Source: Muricomes intestini
GTDB lineage: Bacteria; Bacillota; Clostridia; Lachnospirales; Lachnospiraceae
Direction: 5' to 3'
NCBI RefSeq assembly: GCF_004346165.1
Contig: NZ_SLZZ01000005.1
Coordinates: 62,001 to 126,000 of the forward strand
DNA: 64,000 nt
Shown: one piece after another, positions 17,081 to 26,296 of the stretch
Layout of the letters: every line of letters begins with the position of its first letter
Position numbering within the stretch: position 1 is the first letter of the stretch
The notes under the pieces: generated by a model
What the model was told of the DNA's origin: nothing
The model's database searches: none
Seen by the model: the letters and a program-made list of their open reading frames with translations, nothing else
Made by a program: the position numbers and the translations under genes

Positions 17081-18070
17081 ATGCCTATAGATATCGGAAT
17101 AGATTTAGGAACAGCCAGTGTGCTTGTATATGTAAAAGGAAAGGGAGTTGTACTTAAGGAGCCCTCTGTGGTGGCTTTTGACCGGGATACGAATGTGATT
17201 AAAGCAATCGGGGAAGAAGCCCGCCTTATGCTGGGAAGAACCCCGGGTAATATTGTGGCGGTCCGTCCCTTACGTCAGGGTGTTATATCAGACTATACTG
17301 TGACGGAGAAGATGATTAAATATTTTGTACAGAAGTCTCTTGGAAAGAGAACATTTAAGAAACCCCGGATTAGTATCTGTGTGCCCAGCGGTGTTACAGA
17401 GGTAGAGAAGAAGGCTGTGCAGGAAGCAACCTTTGCTGCGGGGGCAAGAGAGGTGAATCTTATAGAGGAGCCGGTGGCGGCTGCTATCGGAGCAGGGATT
17501 GATATTTCCAAGCCCTGTGGAAATATGATCGTGGACATCGGAGGGGGTACTGCAGATATTGCAGTTATTTCCCTGGGAGGCACTGTAGTCAATACATCTA
17601 TCAAGATTGCCGGTGATGATTTTGACGAGGCAATCGTCCGCTATATGCGCAAGAAGCATAATCTTTTAATAGGAGAGCGGACTGCCGAGGATATTAAGAT
17701 TAAGATAGGGACAACATACCCACTTGCAGAAGAAGAAAGCATGGAGGTCAGAGGACGCAATCTTGTGACAGGGCTTCCAAAGACTGTGACAGTGACATCT
17801 TCAGAGACAGAGGAAGCCCTCCGCGAGTCTACAGGACAGATTGTGGAGGCTGTTATGGGGATCCTGGAACAGACCCCCCCGGAACTGTCGGCTGATATTT
17901 TGGACAGGGGGATCGTTCTGACAGGAGGCGGTGCCATGTTGCGCGGTATGGAAGAAATGATAGAAGAAAGAACGGGAATTCATACAATGACGGCTGAAGA
18001 TCCTATGAAAGTCGTGGCGATTGGGACAGGCCAGTTTGTGGAATTTATGAGCAGCAGAAATGACTTTTAG
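17081..18070 (+). CDS. MreB/Mbl-type bacterial actin
   Basis: The 329-residue protein is an actin-fold ATPase that forms membrane-bound filaments guiding lateral wall synthesis. The start at 17081 is chosen for GGAAGGGAG and for MPIDIGIDLGTASVLVYVKG, the family N terminus with phosphate loop 1. Phosphate loop 2 is VDIGGGTADIAVISLGG, and the adenosine motif is LTGGGAMLRGMEEMI near the C terminus. Open frame continues 42 codons upstream but with no RBS. No mreC or mreD follows; recD2 comes next. It could be MreB, Mbl or MreBH, and the sequence alone does not settle which. Confidence 0.93.
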   Translation: MPIDIGIDLGTASVLVYVKGKGVVLKEPSVVAFDRDTNVIKAIGEEARLMLGRTPGNIVAVRPLRQGVISDYTVTEKMIKYFVQKSLGKRTFKKPRISICVPSGVTEVEKKAVQEATFAAGAREVNLIEEPVAAAIGAGIDISKPCGNMIVDIGGGTADIAVISLGGTVVNTSIKIAGDDFDEAIVRYMRKKHNLLIGERTAEDIKIKIGTTYPLAEEESMEVRGRNLVTGLPKTVTVTSSETEEALRESTGQIVEAVMGILEQTPPELSADILDRGIVLTGGGAMLRGMEEMIEERTGIHTMTAEDPMKVVAIGTGQFVEFMSSRNDF

Positions 18071-18110
18071 TAACAGTTCTGTCATAGCAGGTTGATGGCT
18101 GAACTGTTAC
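18070..18110. repeat. Inverted pair of the dispersed motif after the mreB-type gene
   Basis: GTAACAGTTCTGTCA (18070-18084) faces TGATGGCTGAACTGTTAC (18093-18110). The ends form a 10-bp perfect stem and the AATTTTT that follows could make this a terminator. It is the only place in the window where the motif occurs as a head-to-head pair. Confidence 0.6.
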
Positions 18111-18132
18111 AATTTTTAACCAGGAGGAAGAT

Positions 18133-20343
18133 GTGGAAGTAGTTACCGGGTATGTGGAGCACATTGTGTTCCGCAATGAGGAAAATGGATATACGGTATT
18201 CAATCTGGAGAATAAAGAAGGAGAACTGACCTGCGTCGGGAACTTTAATTTTATAAACGAGGGAGAGATGCTTGAGCTGCATGGTGATTTTGTCAACCAC
18301 AATGTGTATGGAAGTCAACTTCGAGTCAGCTCTCATGAGCTGAAAGAACCGGAAGACCTGGTTTCCATTGAGCGGTATCTGGGCTCCGGTGCGGTAAAAG
18401 GTCTGGGGGCAGCCCTCGCAGGAAGAATTGTCAGAAAGTTCAAAAAGGATACGTTTCGGATTATAGAAGAGGAGCCGGAGAGGCTTGCCGAGGTAAAGGG
18501 AATCAGTGAGAGAAAAGCCAGAGAGATTGCAGAGCAGGTGGAAGAAAAAAGAGATATGCGCCAGGCGATGATCTATCTGCAGAAGTACGGGATTTCCACC
18601 ACTCTTGCCGTGAAGATTTATAAATATTATGGTGCGAAATTATATAAGGTCCTAGAAGAAAATCCCTATCAGCTGGCCGACAATATAGAGGGTGTGGGAT
18701 TTAAGACAGCAGATGAAATTGCTGCCAGAGCGGGAATTCATATGGATTCAGATTTTAGAATCCAAAGCGGTATTTTTTATGCACTGCAGCAGGCTGTGGG
18801 GGAGGGACACATCTATCTTCCCGGACCGGTTTTGAAGGCACGTGCAGGGCACCTGCTTGGGGTGGAGATTCAGGATACGGGAAAATATATCATGGATCTT
18901 TGTATTGAGAAAAAGACGGTTCAAAAAGAAGTGGGAGGGGAAATCAGAGTTTACCCTTCTCATTATTATTATATGGAGCTGAATACGGCGAGAATGCTCC
19001 ACGATCTGAATATTGACTGCAGCATGCCGGAGGACATGATGGAGAAACGCCTGCATCAGGTGGAGAAAAAGGAGCAAATCGGACTGGATCCGATGCAGCA
19101 CAGAGCTGTGATTGAATCTATCAAGCATGGGCTTTTGGTTCTGACGGGCGGCCCGGGGACGGGAAAGACTACTACCATCAACACCATGATACAGTTTTTT
19201 GAGAGCGAAGGCATGAGCATTCTTCTGGCAGCGCCCACAGGGCGGGCGGCTAAGCGGATGACAGAGACAACAGGGTATGAGGCACAGACGATTCACCGCC
19301 TTTTAGAGGTAAACGGTAACCCTGAGGAAGAGGGCAACGTAAACGGATTTATGAGAAACCGGCAGAACCCTCTGGAAACGGATGTATTAATCATAGATGA
19401 GATGTCTATGGTGGATCTTCCCCTGATGCATGCTCTTTTATCTGCTGTGGTGGAAGGGACCCGGCTGATCCTGGTGGGTGACATGAATCAGCTGCCGTCG
19501 GTAGGCCCCGGCAGTGTATTAAAAGATATCATCGCATCAGGCAGCTTCCCGGTTGTGACACTGACCAAAATTTTCCGTCAGGCCGGGGAGAGCGATATTG
19601 TAGTTAATGCTCATAAAATCAATGCAGGGGAGCCTGTGCTCCTGGACAATAAGAGCCGGGATTTCTTCTTCCTGAAGCGCCGGGATCCAAACGTTATCAT
19701 CAGTGTAATGCTTACACTGATACAGAAGAAACTCCCTAAATATGTGGATGCAGCTCCTTACGAGATACAGGTCATGACACCTACGCGAAAAGGACTTCTG
19801 GGGGTGGAGCATCTGAATATAATTTTGCAGAGATACCTGAACCCTCCTGGGCCGGAGAAAGCGGAGAAGGAAAACGGGCAACGTATCTTCCGGGTGGGAG
19901 ATAAAGTGATGCAGATCAAAAATAATTACCAGCTGGAGTGGGAAATCAGCACAAAATACGGACTGACTGTGGATAAAGGCATGGGAATTTTTAACGGCGA
20001 TATGGGGATTGTAACGGATATCAATACCTATGAGGATCTGGTAGTCGTAGAATATGATGAACACAGAAAAGTAAAATATCCCTTTGAACTGCTGGAGGAA
20101 CTGGAACTGGCCTATGCTATTACAGTACATAAATCTCAGGGCAGTGAGTACCCTGCTGTTATTATACCCTTACTACAGGGACCAAGAATGCTCTACAACA
20201 GGAATTTGCTTTATACTGCAGTGACACGTGCAAAACAATGTCTGACCATCGTGGGGAGTGATACAACATTTCAGGAAATGATACAAAACAAAAACGAGCA
20301 AAACCGTTACACAAGCCTGGCAGAGCGTATTCAGGAATTTTAG
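18133..20343 (+). CDS. recD2: RecD2-type ATP-dependent DNA helicase
   Basis: The 736-residue SF1B 5'-3' helicase is of the RecD-like class that acts without RecBC. It starts at GTG 18133 directly behind CAGGAGGAAGAT. The N-terminal OB-like and helix-hairpin-helix regions are seen (EEPERLAEVKGISERKAREIAEQ and ENPYQLADNIEGVGFKTADEIA). Walker A is GGPGTGKTTT at about residues 339-348, Walker B is LIIDEMSMVD, and the C-terminal motif is YAITVHKSQGSEYPAVI. The family protects stalled forks and helps mismatch repair in Bacillus relatives. It is followed after five bases by the comF-like gene. Confidence 0.95.
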   Translation: MEVVTGYVEHIVFRNEENGYTVFNLENKEGELTCVGNFNFINEGEMLELHGDFVNHNVYGSQLRVSSHELKEPEDLVSIERYLGSGAVKGLGAALAGRIVRKFKKDTFRIIEEEPERLAEVKGISERKAREIAEQVEEKRDMRQAMIYLQKYGISTTLAVKIYKYYGAKLYKVLEENPYQLADNIEGVGFKTADEIAARAGIHMDSDFRIQSGIFYALQQAVGEGHIYLPGPVLKARAGHLLGVEIQDTGKYIMDLCIEKKTVQKEVGGEIRVYPSHYYYMELNTARMLHDLNIDCSMPEDMMEKRLHQVEKKEQIGLDPMQHRAVIESIKHGLLVLTGGPGTGKTTTINTMIQFFESEGMSILLAAPTGRAAKRMTETTGYEAQTIHRLLEVNGNPEEEGNVNGFMRNRQNPLETDVLIIDEMSMVDLPLMHALLSAVVEGTRLILVGDMNQLPSVGPGSVLKDIIASGSFPVVTLTKIFRQAGESDIVVNAHKINAGEPVLLDNKSRDFFFLKRRDPNVIISVMLTLIQKKLPKYVDAAPYEIQVMTPTRKGLLGVEHLNIILQRYLNPPGPEKAEKENGQRIFRVGDKVMQIKNNYQLEWEISTKYGLTVDKGMGIFNGDMGIVTDINTYEDLVVVEYDEHRKVKYPFELLEELELAYAITVHKSQGSEYPAVIIPLLQGPRMLYNRNLLYTAVTRAKQCLTIVGSDTTFQEMIQNKNEQNRYTSLAERIQEF

Positions 20344-20348
20344 ACCTT

Positions 20349-21023
20349 TTGTATCCGAAAGTCTGTCCTTTTTGTGGAAAAATATCGGCAGAAGGGATTT
20401 GTGACTGCTGTAAGAAGAAAGTTATATATATAAAGGATTCAAGGTGTATGTGCTGCGGAAAACCTGTAGAAAAGGAAGAACAGGAATTTTGCAGGGACTG
20501 CTCCTGTCATCAGAAAGCTTATGAGCAGGGGCGAAGTCTCTGGGTGCACCGTCCTCCTGTCTCTTCGGCATTATACCGTTTTAAATATAAAAATAAAAGA
20601 TATTATGGCAGAATATTTGCCGAAGAGATGGCAAAGTCATTGGAAGATCAGATTTACAGATGGCAAATTGAGGAAATGATTCCGGTTCCTCTTCACCCTG
20701 CCAGAAGAAAGATGCGGGGATACAATCAGGCAGAAATACTGGCGGAGGAACTGGGAAAGATAATAGACATTCCGGTAAATGATAAAATCCTGTACCGGAT
20801 CCGAAATACAAAGCCCCAAAAGAGCTTGGATGATGCGCAGAGAACCCAAAACCTGAAAGGGGCTTTTGCGGTATCTAAGCAACATAATATAAAACGGAAT
20901 ATACTGATTATAGACGACATTTATACCACCGGGAGTACCATAAATAAAGCCGCTCATATGCTGAAACTTGGAGGTGCTGAAAAAGTATATTTTTTGACTG
21001 TAAGCATTGGACAAGGACTCTGA
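20349..21023 (+). CDS. ComF family protein (phosphoribosyltransferase fold)
   Basis: The 224-residue protein probably starts at TTG 20349 (MYPKVCPFCG), since the zinc-ribbon cysteines begin at once and AGGAA lies ahead of it. Cysteine pairs at residues 6/9, 18/21 and 33/36 plus CRDCSCH form the N-terminal zinc ribbon. A type I PRTase domain follows, with PVPLHPARRKMRGYNQAE and the PRPP loop LIIDDIYTTGSTI. ComFC-type proteins support DNA uptake in competent bacteria; some relatives have other roles. Only five bases separate it from recD2, so the two are likely one operon linked to DNA handling. Confidence 0.9.
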   Translation: MYPKVCPFCGKISAEGICDCCKKKVIYIKDSRCMCCGKPVEKEEQEFCRDCSCHQKAYEQGRSLWVHRPPVSSALYRFKYKNKRYYGRIFAEEMAKSLEDQIYRWQIEEMIPVPLHPARRKMRGYNQAEILAEELGKIIDIPVNDKILYRIRNTKPQKSLDDAQRTQNLKGAFAVSKQHNIKRNILIIDDIYTTGSTINKAAHMLKLGGAEKVYFLTVSIGQGL

Positions 21024-21070
21024 GTATATGCTATACTAAAAACGATGTTTATAACGGAAGGATATTTTAG

Positions 21071-21475
21071 GTGAACGAAATGTTAGATAAAAATCGTATC
21101 AGGCTGATGACAAAGATGGCGAAGTACGAGAAGTCTCAGGCAGCTGAAGATTTGAAAATCAGCAGCTATTATAAAAAGGATTATGCCAGTCTGAATACAT
21201 TGATTACGGCCATCTGGGTTACCGTCGGATACGCGCTTCTGGCCGGGCTGATTATAATCAGCAACATAGATGCCTTAATGAAAAATCTGACAATAGCAAA
21301 ATTTATTATTGTTGTATCAATTGCGGTTGGCATATATATTGTATTGCTGGTAGTGTACTGTGTCTATGCGGGAAGTTTCTATAAGTCCAAGCACAACAGA
21401 GCAAAGCAGCGCGTAAAGAGATATTACCGGAGCCTGTCACGGTTGGGAAAGATGTATGTGAAGGAGAAAAAATAA
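21071..21475 (+). CDS. Small membrane protein of unknown function
   Basis: The 134-residue protein starts at GTG 21071, eight bases after AAGGA, with an ATG three codons in as an alternative. A basic amphipathic start (DKNRIRLMTKMAKYEKSQAAEDLKISSYYKKDY) is followed by two membrane helices (TLITAIWVTVGYALLAGLIII and FIIVVSIAVGIYIVLLVVYCVY) and a Lys/Arg-rich tail. I recognise no family. Five bases separate it from the next membrane protein gene, and both precede cdaA, so they may act at the envelope together. Confidence 0.8.
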   Translation: MNEMLDKNRIRLMTKMAKYEKSQAAEDLKISSYYKKDYASLNTLITAIWVTVGYALLAGLIIISNIDALMKNLTIAKFIIVVSIAVGIYIVLLVVYCVYAGSFYKSKHNRAKQRVKRYYRSLSRLGKMYVKEKK

Positions 21476-21479
21476 GAAT

Positions 21480-22541
21480 ATGAGTACATTACTTGTCTGG
21501 AAAGAACAACTTCAGAAAATTTATGCGAGGTTTTCTATTTATATTGTGAAAGCATTGCAATTTATTCTGGGACTGTGTGTTTTTGGCCTTATTAATTCCA
21601 ACATAGGATTTATGAAGGCAGCTTCATCCATATTGTGTACATTGGGTCTTTCAGCCGTATGCGCGTTCCTGCCGCCAATCGTAATGGCGGTGGCGGCAAC
21701 AATTCTGATACTACTGCATTTCTATGCATTGTCTGCACCGATAGCACTGGTATCTCTGGCTATTTTTCTCATTATGTATATCTTCTATTTCCGGTTTACC
21801 CCCAGGAAGGCGTGGCTCATTCTTCTGACTCCGGTGGCATTTGCATTTAAAGTGCCTTTCGTAATCCCGGTTGCATTTGGGCTTTTGGGAACACCGGTCT
21901 ATGTGGTGCCGGCGGCATTTGGAACGATTGTTTATTATGTACTGCACTATGTGAAGTCATCTGCCTCCGCGCTGAAGGGCGGCGGCACGAGTGGGATGGC
22001 AGAGAGCCTTATGGCTTTCGCAAAGCAGTCTCTGACGAACAGGGAAATGTGGATTATGGTTCTGGCGGTTACGGTCAGTCTCCTGCTTGTATATGCAGTC
22101 CGCACCAGATCCGTGAATCATGCATGGAAAATCGGATCTGCGGCGGGAAGTATTGCCGCCATTGTGATTGGAGCAGTTGGAAATGTAACACTGAATGTTC
22201 ACCTTTCCTACGGAGCCTTGGTATTTGGCGGTCTGTTTGCTTTTGCTGCAGGATTGGTTCTGGAATTTCTCTTTTTCTCCGTAAACTATTCCAGCACGGA
22301 GCGTATGCGTTTTGAAGATGATGAATATTATTATTATGTGAAGGCCGTTCCTAAGATTGTAGTTTCTGCACCCGAGGTCAGTGTGAAGCATATTAATGCC
22401 AGCCAGCCCAAAGGGGCTCCTGCCATGCCTAAAGCAAGAGGCAGGGAAGAAAATGTCGATCACGCAGAAGCAGCGGATGACATTTTGCTGACCAGAAGTC
22501 TCACAAAGGAACTTGGATTGGGAAAGCTGGATGATAAATAA
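21480..22541 (+). CDS. Multi-pass membrane protein of unknown function
   Basis: The 353-residue protein has about eight membrane helices (for example QFILGLCVFGLINSNIGF, VMAVAATILILLHFYAL and WIMVLAVTVSLLLVYAV), then a soluble tail of about 80 residues with FEDDEYYYYVKAVPKIVV and a charged end RSLTKELGLGKLDDK. No transporter signature could be named. It begins five bases after the two-helix protein gene and is 53 bp ahead of cdaA. A partner role in wall or turgor control is only an inference from position. Confidence 0.82.
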   Translation: MSTLLVWKEQLQKIYARFSIYIVKALQFILGLCVFGLINSNIGFMKAASSILCTLGLSAVCAFLPPIVMAVAATILILLHFYALSAPIALVSLAIFLIMYIFYFRFTPRKAWLILLTPVAFAFKVPFVIPVAFGLLGTPVYVVPAAFGTIVYYVLHYVKSSASALKGGGTSGMAESLMAFAKQSLTNREMWIMVLAVTVSLLLVYAVRTRSVNHAWKIGSAAGSIAAIVIGAVGNVTLNVHLSYGALVFGGLFAFAAGLVLEFLFFSVNYSSTERMRFEDDEYYYYVKAVPKIVVSAPEVSVKHINASQPKGAPAMPKARGREENVDHAEAADDILLTRSLTKELGLGKLDDK

Positions 22542-22544
22542 CAT

Positions 22545-22564
22545 TACACAGTTCAGTTATGTAA
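22545..22564. repeat. Dispersed intergenic motif, variant copy
   Basis: TTACACAGTTCAGTTATGTAA-type sequence (core CAGTTCAGTTATG) lies in the gap before cdaA, with TTAC and GTAA at its edges. Confidence 0.35.
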
Positions 22565-22594
22565 TTGCGTATATCGAAACAGGAGGCGGCACAG

Positions 22595-23467
22595 ATGGGC
22601 CATTGGATAAAAAGTTTTTTTGACAACTATATAAGTGGTATGTACTTTCCGGATGTCCGCCTGACCGATATCATAGAAATCCTCATTATAGCGGCAATTG
22701 TATACCGCGTTATGCTTTGGATAAAAAATACAAAGGCCTGGATGCTTTTAAAGGGGATGATTGTTCTCGCAGCGTTTATAGCGGCAGCAGCTCTATTGCG
22801 GATGCATACGATATTGTTCCTTGCCAGAGAATCTATACCCGCATTGGCAACGGCGGCCGTAGTCATTTTCCAGCCTGAATTGCGGAGGGCTTTGGAAAAG
22901 TTGGGAGAAAAGAACCTCCTGAACAATATCAATCCATTTGACCGAAGCAGAGATAATCACAGATTTTCTGATGGCACACTGGAATCATTGGTAAAAGCAT
23001 CATTTGATATGGGAAGTGTGTGCACGGGGGCACTTATTGTTGTGGAGCAGGCTACCCAGCTTACGGAATATGAAGTGACAGGGATTGAGCTGGACTGTAA
23101 AGTCTCATCTCAAATCCTGCTGAATATATTTGAGCACAATACTCCTCTTCATGACGGAGCAGTTATTGTGCGCGGGGACAGAATCGTATCTGCCACATGC
23201 TATCTTCCTCTGTCAGACAATATGCAGATTAGTAAAGAACTTGGGACCAGACACCGGGCTGCACTTGGGATGAGCGAAGTCAGTGATGCGCTGACTATTG
23301 TTGTGTCAGAGGAGACCGGTCAGGTTTCAGTAGCCATGGGCGGACAACTGGTGAGAGGGATTACTCCAGAATATCTTTCTACAAGGCTGAGCCAGATCCA
23401 GTTTAGAGCTTCGGAGCTTAAGAAGTTTAACATATGGAAAGGACGGCATGGACATGAAGAAGTATAA
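22595..23467 (+). CDS. cdaA: Diadenylate cyclase CdaA
   Basis: The membrane enzyme makes c-di-AMP from two ATP. It is 290 residues from the ATG at 22595, which is eight bases after AGGAGG; the upstream TTG at 22565 has no RBS. Three N-terminal helices are seen, the DAC domain begins near residue 95, and both catalytic motifs are intact: DGA at 187-189 (HDGAVIVRGDRIV) and RHR at 219-221 (GTRHRAALG). It overlaps the start of cdaR by 20 bp, the standard cdaA-cdaR arrangement. c-di-AMP controls potassium and osmolyte transport and wall homeostasis in Bacillota. Confidence 0.97.
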   Translation: MGHWIKSFFDNYISGMYFPDVRLTDIIEILIIAAIVYRVMLWIKNTKAWMLLKGMIVLAAFIAAAALLRMHTILFLARESIPALATAAVVIFQPELRRALEKLGEKNLLNNINPFDRSRDNHRFSDGTLESLVKASFDMGSVCTGALIVVEQATQLTEYEVTGIELDCKVSSQILLNIFEHNTPLHDGAVIVRGDRIVSATCYLPLSDNMQISKELGTRHRAALGMSEVSDALTIVVSEETGQVSVAMGGQLVRGITPEYLSTRLSQIQFRASELKKFNIWKGRHGHEEV

Positions 23468-24758
23468 ATTTACGAACAACCTGGGCTTGAAGATAATGGC
23501 TATTGTTTTTGCTGCTGTCCTGTGGCTGATAGTTGTGAATGTAGATGACCCGGTCGAAACGCGTCCTTTCCGCAATGTACCAGTGGATGAGGTGAATAAA
23601 GAGGTTATAACGAACAAGGGAAGAACATATAAGAAATTGGATGATACACAGACGGTTACTGTCTTGGTGAAAGCAAAGCGCTCTGTATTAACTAAACTGA
23701 AAGCTGAGAATATAGTCGCAACTGCCGATATGAGTGAGATGCAGTTTGAATCGCTGGTGCCTATAACAGCAACCATTCCGGGATATGAGGGGAGTTACTA
23801 CTCCGCAGAGGCATCCCCCTCAAACTTAAGGGTCAAGGTGGAGGAACAGACGAAAAATGTGTTCCCGCTGACTGTAAGTGCTTCGGGGACTCCAAGAGAT
23901 GGGTATGTTGTGGGAGATATGACAACGAACCCGGTAAAAATCACAGTGCGCGGTGCGGAATCCCTGGTCAACAGTATAGACAAAGCAGTTGCTAAGGTAG
24001 ACGTCTCCGGCGTATCAAAAACCACGGCGAAGAAAGCTGATCTGGTGTACTATGACAAGAATGGGAATGTTTTGGATAAAACACAGCTGGAGGATAACCT
24101 GGGAGATGAAGGGATTACGGTAAATATCGAAGTACTCAACACGAAAAACGTGGCATTGAACTTCAGTACCTCAGGTACTCCAGAGCAAGGATATCTCGTC
24201 AGTGGAATCACCTGTGAGCCTGATACCATTCAGGTATGCGGGACACCGGAAGAATTGGAGGGCTTTGATCAACTGGACATTCCGGCATCGGAAGTTGATG
24301 TAACCGGTGCAACAGAAAAATTGGAAAAGACAGTAGATATACTCCCCTATCTGCCGGAGGAAATTCAGCTTGTAGATGAGACTGCCAATAATATTGTTGT
24401 AACAGTGTCCATAGAAGCGGAGGGAACCCGGACTATTGAACTCTCGGTGTATGCTATCCGGGTGGATAACCTGCAGAATAAGTTGAAGATTTCTTTTGAC
24501 TCAGATACAGATATTGAGCTTCAGTTCAGGGGTGTTCAGGAAGCTCTGAACAATTTGGATATAAGGAATGCAGTTTCCATAGATTTGGAAAAATATACAA
24601 AGGCGGGAAACTATGAGGTACCGGTGGATATAGAAACCGCAGCCAACATTACTCTGGCGGAACAGCCTAAAGTAAAAATAACTCTGACTAATAAGGATGC
24701 GGATAAGAGTCAGGATAAGAAAGAAGATCAGGACACGGCAGCAGAAGATAAATCATAG
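23448..24758 (+). CDS. cdaR: YbbR-domain regulator of CdaA
   Basis: The 436-residue protein has a short cytoplasmic start, one membrane helix (LGLKIMAIVFAAVLWLIVVNVDDPVE) and an extracellular run of YbbR repeats (about four beta-rich modules, residues 35-415; for example VFPLTVSASGTPRDGYVVGDM and VALNFSTSGTPEQGYLVSGI). A charged Asp/Lys-rich tail follows. It modulates CdaA activity. In many Firmicutes glmM follows, but here an HPr-like gene does, and glmS lies far away at 56201. The first ATG overlaps cdaA; a second ATG two codons in is possible. Confidence 0.95.
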   Translation: MDMKKYKFTNNLGLKIMAIVFAAVLWLIVVNVDDPVETRPFRNVPVDEVNKEVITNKGRTYKKLDDTQTVTVLVKAKRSVLTKLKAENIVATADMSEMQFESLVPITATIPGYEGSYYSAEASPSNLRVKVEEQTKNVFPLTVSASGTPRDGYVVGDMTTNPVKITVRGAESLVNSIDKAVAKVDVSGVSKTTAKKADLVYYDKNGNVLDKTQLEDNLGDEGITVNIEVLNTKNVALNFSTSGTPEQGYLVSGITCEPDTIQVCGTPEELEGFDQLDIPASEVDVTGATEKLEKTVDILPYLPEEIQLVDETANNIVVTVSIEAEGTRTIELSVYAIRVDNLQNKLKISFDSDTDIELQFRGVQEALNNLDIRNAVSIDLEKYTKAGNYEVPVDIETAANITLAEQPKVKITLTNKDADKSQDKKEDQDTAAEDKS

Positions 24759-24775
24759 GAGGAGACATTTTAGGT

Positions 24776-25051
24776 ATGGTTAGTGAGAAGGTTACAATTA
24801 AGAACCCTACAGGCCTGCACTTAAGGCCTGCAGGATTGTTCTGTAAGACGGCTATGCAGTATGAAAGCAAAGTTACAATAGAGAAAAAATCAAAAACAGA
24901 GGACATAACTGCAAATGCAAAAAGTGTTCTGAGCGTTCTCGGAGCCTGCATCAAAAGTGGAGATATAATCACAATTGTATGCGAGGGTGAGGATGAGGAA
25001 GCAGCTCTCAGTGAGATGATACGCATTGTAGAAGATGGTCTGGGGGAGTAA
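24776..25051 (+). CDS. HPr-family phosphocarrier protein
   Basis: The 91-residue protein has the PTS active site GLHLRPAG with His15, the residue phosphorylated by enzyme I. NAKSVLSVLG puts Ser50 where Ser46 of Bacillus HPr is, with four extra residues in the loop before it, so HPr kinase control is possible. The four-residue offset from usual HPr makes it as likely to be a Crh-like or specialised paralogue as the main HPr. RBS AGGAGGAG lies ahead of the ATG. It is followed by the nucleotidyltransferase after four bases. Confidence 0.9.
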   Translation: MVSEKVTIKNPTGLHLRPAGLFCKTAMQYESKVTIEKKSKTEDITANAKSVLSVLGACIKSGDIITIVCEGEDEEAALSEMIRIVEDGLGE

Positions 25052-25055
25052 ACAA

Positions 25056-25976
25056 ATGAGTAAAGCAACATTAGTAATTATGGCAGCGGGAATTGGCAGC
25101 AGGTTCGGAGGCGGTATCAAGCAGCTGGAGCCTGTAGGGCCAAATGGTGAAATTATCATGGATTATTCCATCTATGATGCTATGGGGGCAGGATTTGATA
25201 AGGTAGTATTTGTCATCAGAAAGGATTTGGAGAAGGACTTTAAAGAGGTAATTGGAAACCGCATTGAAAAAATTGTAGATGTGGACTATGCCTATCAGGA
25301 AATTGACGACATACCCGGGACATACAAAGAAAGATTCCGGGACAGGACAAAGCCCTGGGGAACAGGGCAGGCAATATTGTGTTGCAAAGATGTGGTGGAT
25401 GCACCGTTCCTAGTCATCAATGCGGATGATTACTACGGAAAGCAGGCTTTTAAAGAAGGCTATGAATATCTGACCAGAGAACCGCGGGAAAATAAAATGG
25501 AAATCTGTATGATCAGCTTTGTGCTGAAGAACACACTAAGCGATAACGGAGCAGTGACCCGCGGAGTCTGCCGGGTAGATGCAGCAGGGATGCTGGCACA
25601 GATAGTAGAGACTCATAACATAGAAAAGGTAAATGGAAAGGCTGTTGTACAAAAGGAAGTCAGTGCACAGGAAATAGATGTAGAATCACCGGTTTCCATG
25701 AATATGTGGGGACTCAGGCCCGGCTTCTTCCAGATATTGGAAAATAGGTTCCGGGAATTTTTATCTGGGGTAGACAAGACTGATTTGAAGGCTGAATACC
25801 TGCTTCCGACAATCATTGGGGAACTGCTGGAAGAGGACAAGCTGTCAGTCAGAGTATTAAGATCGAAAGACAAATGGTTTGGAGTAACTTACAAGGAGGA
25901 TAAAGATGCCGTAGTCTCGGCGGTAAGAAAACTGATTGATGAGGGCGTGTATCCGGCGAAGTTATTTGAGCGCTAA
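25056..25976 (+). CDS. Sugar-phosphate nucleotidyltransferase-family protein
   Basis: The protein is 306 residues from the ATG at 25056 behind GGGGGAG. MSKATLVIMAAGIGSRFGGGIKQLEPVGPNGEIIMDYSIYD shows the GXGXR-type nucleotide-binding loop with an early lysine, and NADDYYGKQAF carries the metal-binding Asp. The C-terminal part (SMNMWGLRPGFFQIL and RSKDKWFGVTYKEDKDAVV) is typical of this RmlA-like family, whose sugar substrate is not defined. It sits at the end of the cdaA operon with the HPr-like gene. A decayed copy of its 3' end occurs at 26297-26365. Confidence 0.88.
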   Translation: MSKATLVIMAAGIGSRFGGGIKQLEPVGPNGEIIMDYSIYDAMGAGFDKVVFVIRKDLEKDFKEVIGNRIEKIVDVDYAYQEIDDIPGTYKERFRDRTKPWGTGQAILCCKDVVDAPFLVINADDYYGKQAFKEGYEYLTREPRENKMEICMISFVLKNTLSDNGAVTRGVCRVDAAGMLAQIVETHNIEKVNGKAVVQKEVSAQEIDVESPVSMNMWGLRPGFFQILENRFREFLSGVDKTDLKAEYLLPTIIGELLEEDKLSVRVLRSKDKWFGVTYKEDKDAVVSAVRKLIDEGVYPAKLFER

Positions 25977-25984
25977 AGAAGATG

Positions 25985-26033
25985 AGAAGCATATGTATCT
26001 GAGAAATGGGATGCATATGCTTCTTATTTTTTT
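25985..26033 (+). terminator. Intrinsic terminator after the nucleotidyltransferase
   Basis: AGAAGCATATG (25985-25995) pairs perfectly with CATATGCTTCT (26014-26024), followed by TATTTTTTTG. This ends the cdaA-side operon. Confidence 0.75.
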
Positions 26034-26194
26034 GAGAAAATGAGGGTGCGAAAAAAGTATTGAGTAAAAAAATATTTTGAGAATAAAAGTTTTTATATTC
26101 AGGAATATGAATGTTTATATATGTTACAGAAATGTTAAATCACATATAGATAACAAACAAATAAATGGAAAATTACGGATATACTGGGAAAAAC

Positions 26195-26223
26195 TTGACA
26201 AAGATAATATTATATAATAAATT
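26195..26223 (+). promoter_or_regulatory. Probable promoter for the SLH lysozyme gene
   Basis: A perfect TTGACA at 26195-26200 is followed, 17 bp later, by TAAATT (26218-26223, four of six). The leader would be about 200 bases. Confidence 0.45.
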
Positions 26224-26296
26224 ATAAATGAATCTCATACAGCTTCAGGATGCTGATTTCTTTTTTGTGTATAAGAAATAGGGGGGACATAAGAGT

